This document shows positions 17,131 through 17,226 of a stretch of DNA of 17,226 bases, one piece after another. A model generated the notes under the pieces. That model ran no database searches and was not told where the DNA came from. It saw only the letters and a program-made list of their open reading frames with translations. Position 1 is the first letter of the stretch, and each line of letters starts with the position of its first letter. The stretch lies in the NCBI GenBank assembly GCA_028565635.1, contig JAOXYB010021437.1, positions 1-17,226 of the forward strand, written 5' to 3'. Made by a program: the position numbers and the translations under genes. Source of the stretch: Phoronis ovalis (Eukaryota > Phoronida > Phoronidae).

Positions 17131-17226
17131 CAGTTATTTTTATACATTCTTTTATTATTACATTTTCAATTATTACATAAGTTAATATGCATAATTGTAT
17201 AGGAACATTATATATTCTTTTATTAT

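Noticed and set aside
1-17226. CRISPR array, bacterial operon, RNA genes or a novel multi-gene system
   Set aside because: The split coding sequence with GT-AG introns is clearly eukaryotic. The tandem repeats lack spacers and I saw no tRNA or rRNA sequence.

Overview
This window is eukaryotic and holds the 3' part of one large, intron-rich animal gene on the + strand. I read it as an orthologue of LRP4, the low-density lipoprotein receptor-related protein that acts as agrin co-receptor and as a modulator of Wnt, BMP and sclerostin signalling. I assembled 26 coding exons (407 to 16082), all with GT-AG introns and a reading frame that stays open through every junction. They give 1424 complete residues and a TAA stop. 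The missing 5' part should hold the signal peptide, the LDL-receptor class A repeats and the first EGF-like domains; none of these is visible here. The introns are AT-rich and about 130 to 1030 bp long. The gene structure and the close match to vertebrate LRP4 suggest a slowly evolving, intron-rich invertebrate (for example a lophotrochozoan, non-vertebrate deuterostome or cnidarian) rather than a fly or nematode, but the lineage cannot be fixed from this sequence.

Layout: 1-406 is the end of an upstream intron. Exons 1-4 (407-2084) encode YWTD beta-propeller 1 and exon 5 encodes an EGF-like domain. Exons 6-9 (3235-5175) encode propeller 2 and exon 10 EGF 2. Exons 11-15 (6524-9042) encode propeller 3 and exon 16 EGF 3. 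Exons 17-21 (10131-12534) encode propeller 4, with EGF 4 fused into exon 21. Exons 22-23 give a short stalk with a conserved juxtamembrane cysteine pair, exon 24 the transmembrane helix, and exons 25-26 the cytoplasmic tail. The tail carries an NPxY motif and an acidic dileucine motif. The 3' UTR runs from 16083 to about 16655, with an AATAAA at 16633. The rest is intergenic and contains a 20-bp tandem array.

Three things point to LRP4 rather than LRP5/6 or LRP1/2: there are no LDL-A repeats between propeller 4 and the membrane; the stalk has the CSxxDxxxGxC signature; and the tail resembles LRP4 at the NPxY and dileucine blocks. I see no second gene, no RNA gene and no unknown system. The best second-look items are a possible intronic polyadenylation isoform with a different C-terminus, a roughly 330-bp foldback (MITE-like) element in one intron, several very recent intronic tandem repeats, an extra cysteine near EGF 4, and the different intron pattern of module 4. 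Exon limits come from reading splice sites, frame and family similarity by eye; no alignment or transcript evidence was available. Residue numbers below count from the first complete codon in the window (409).
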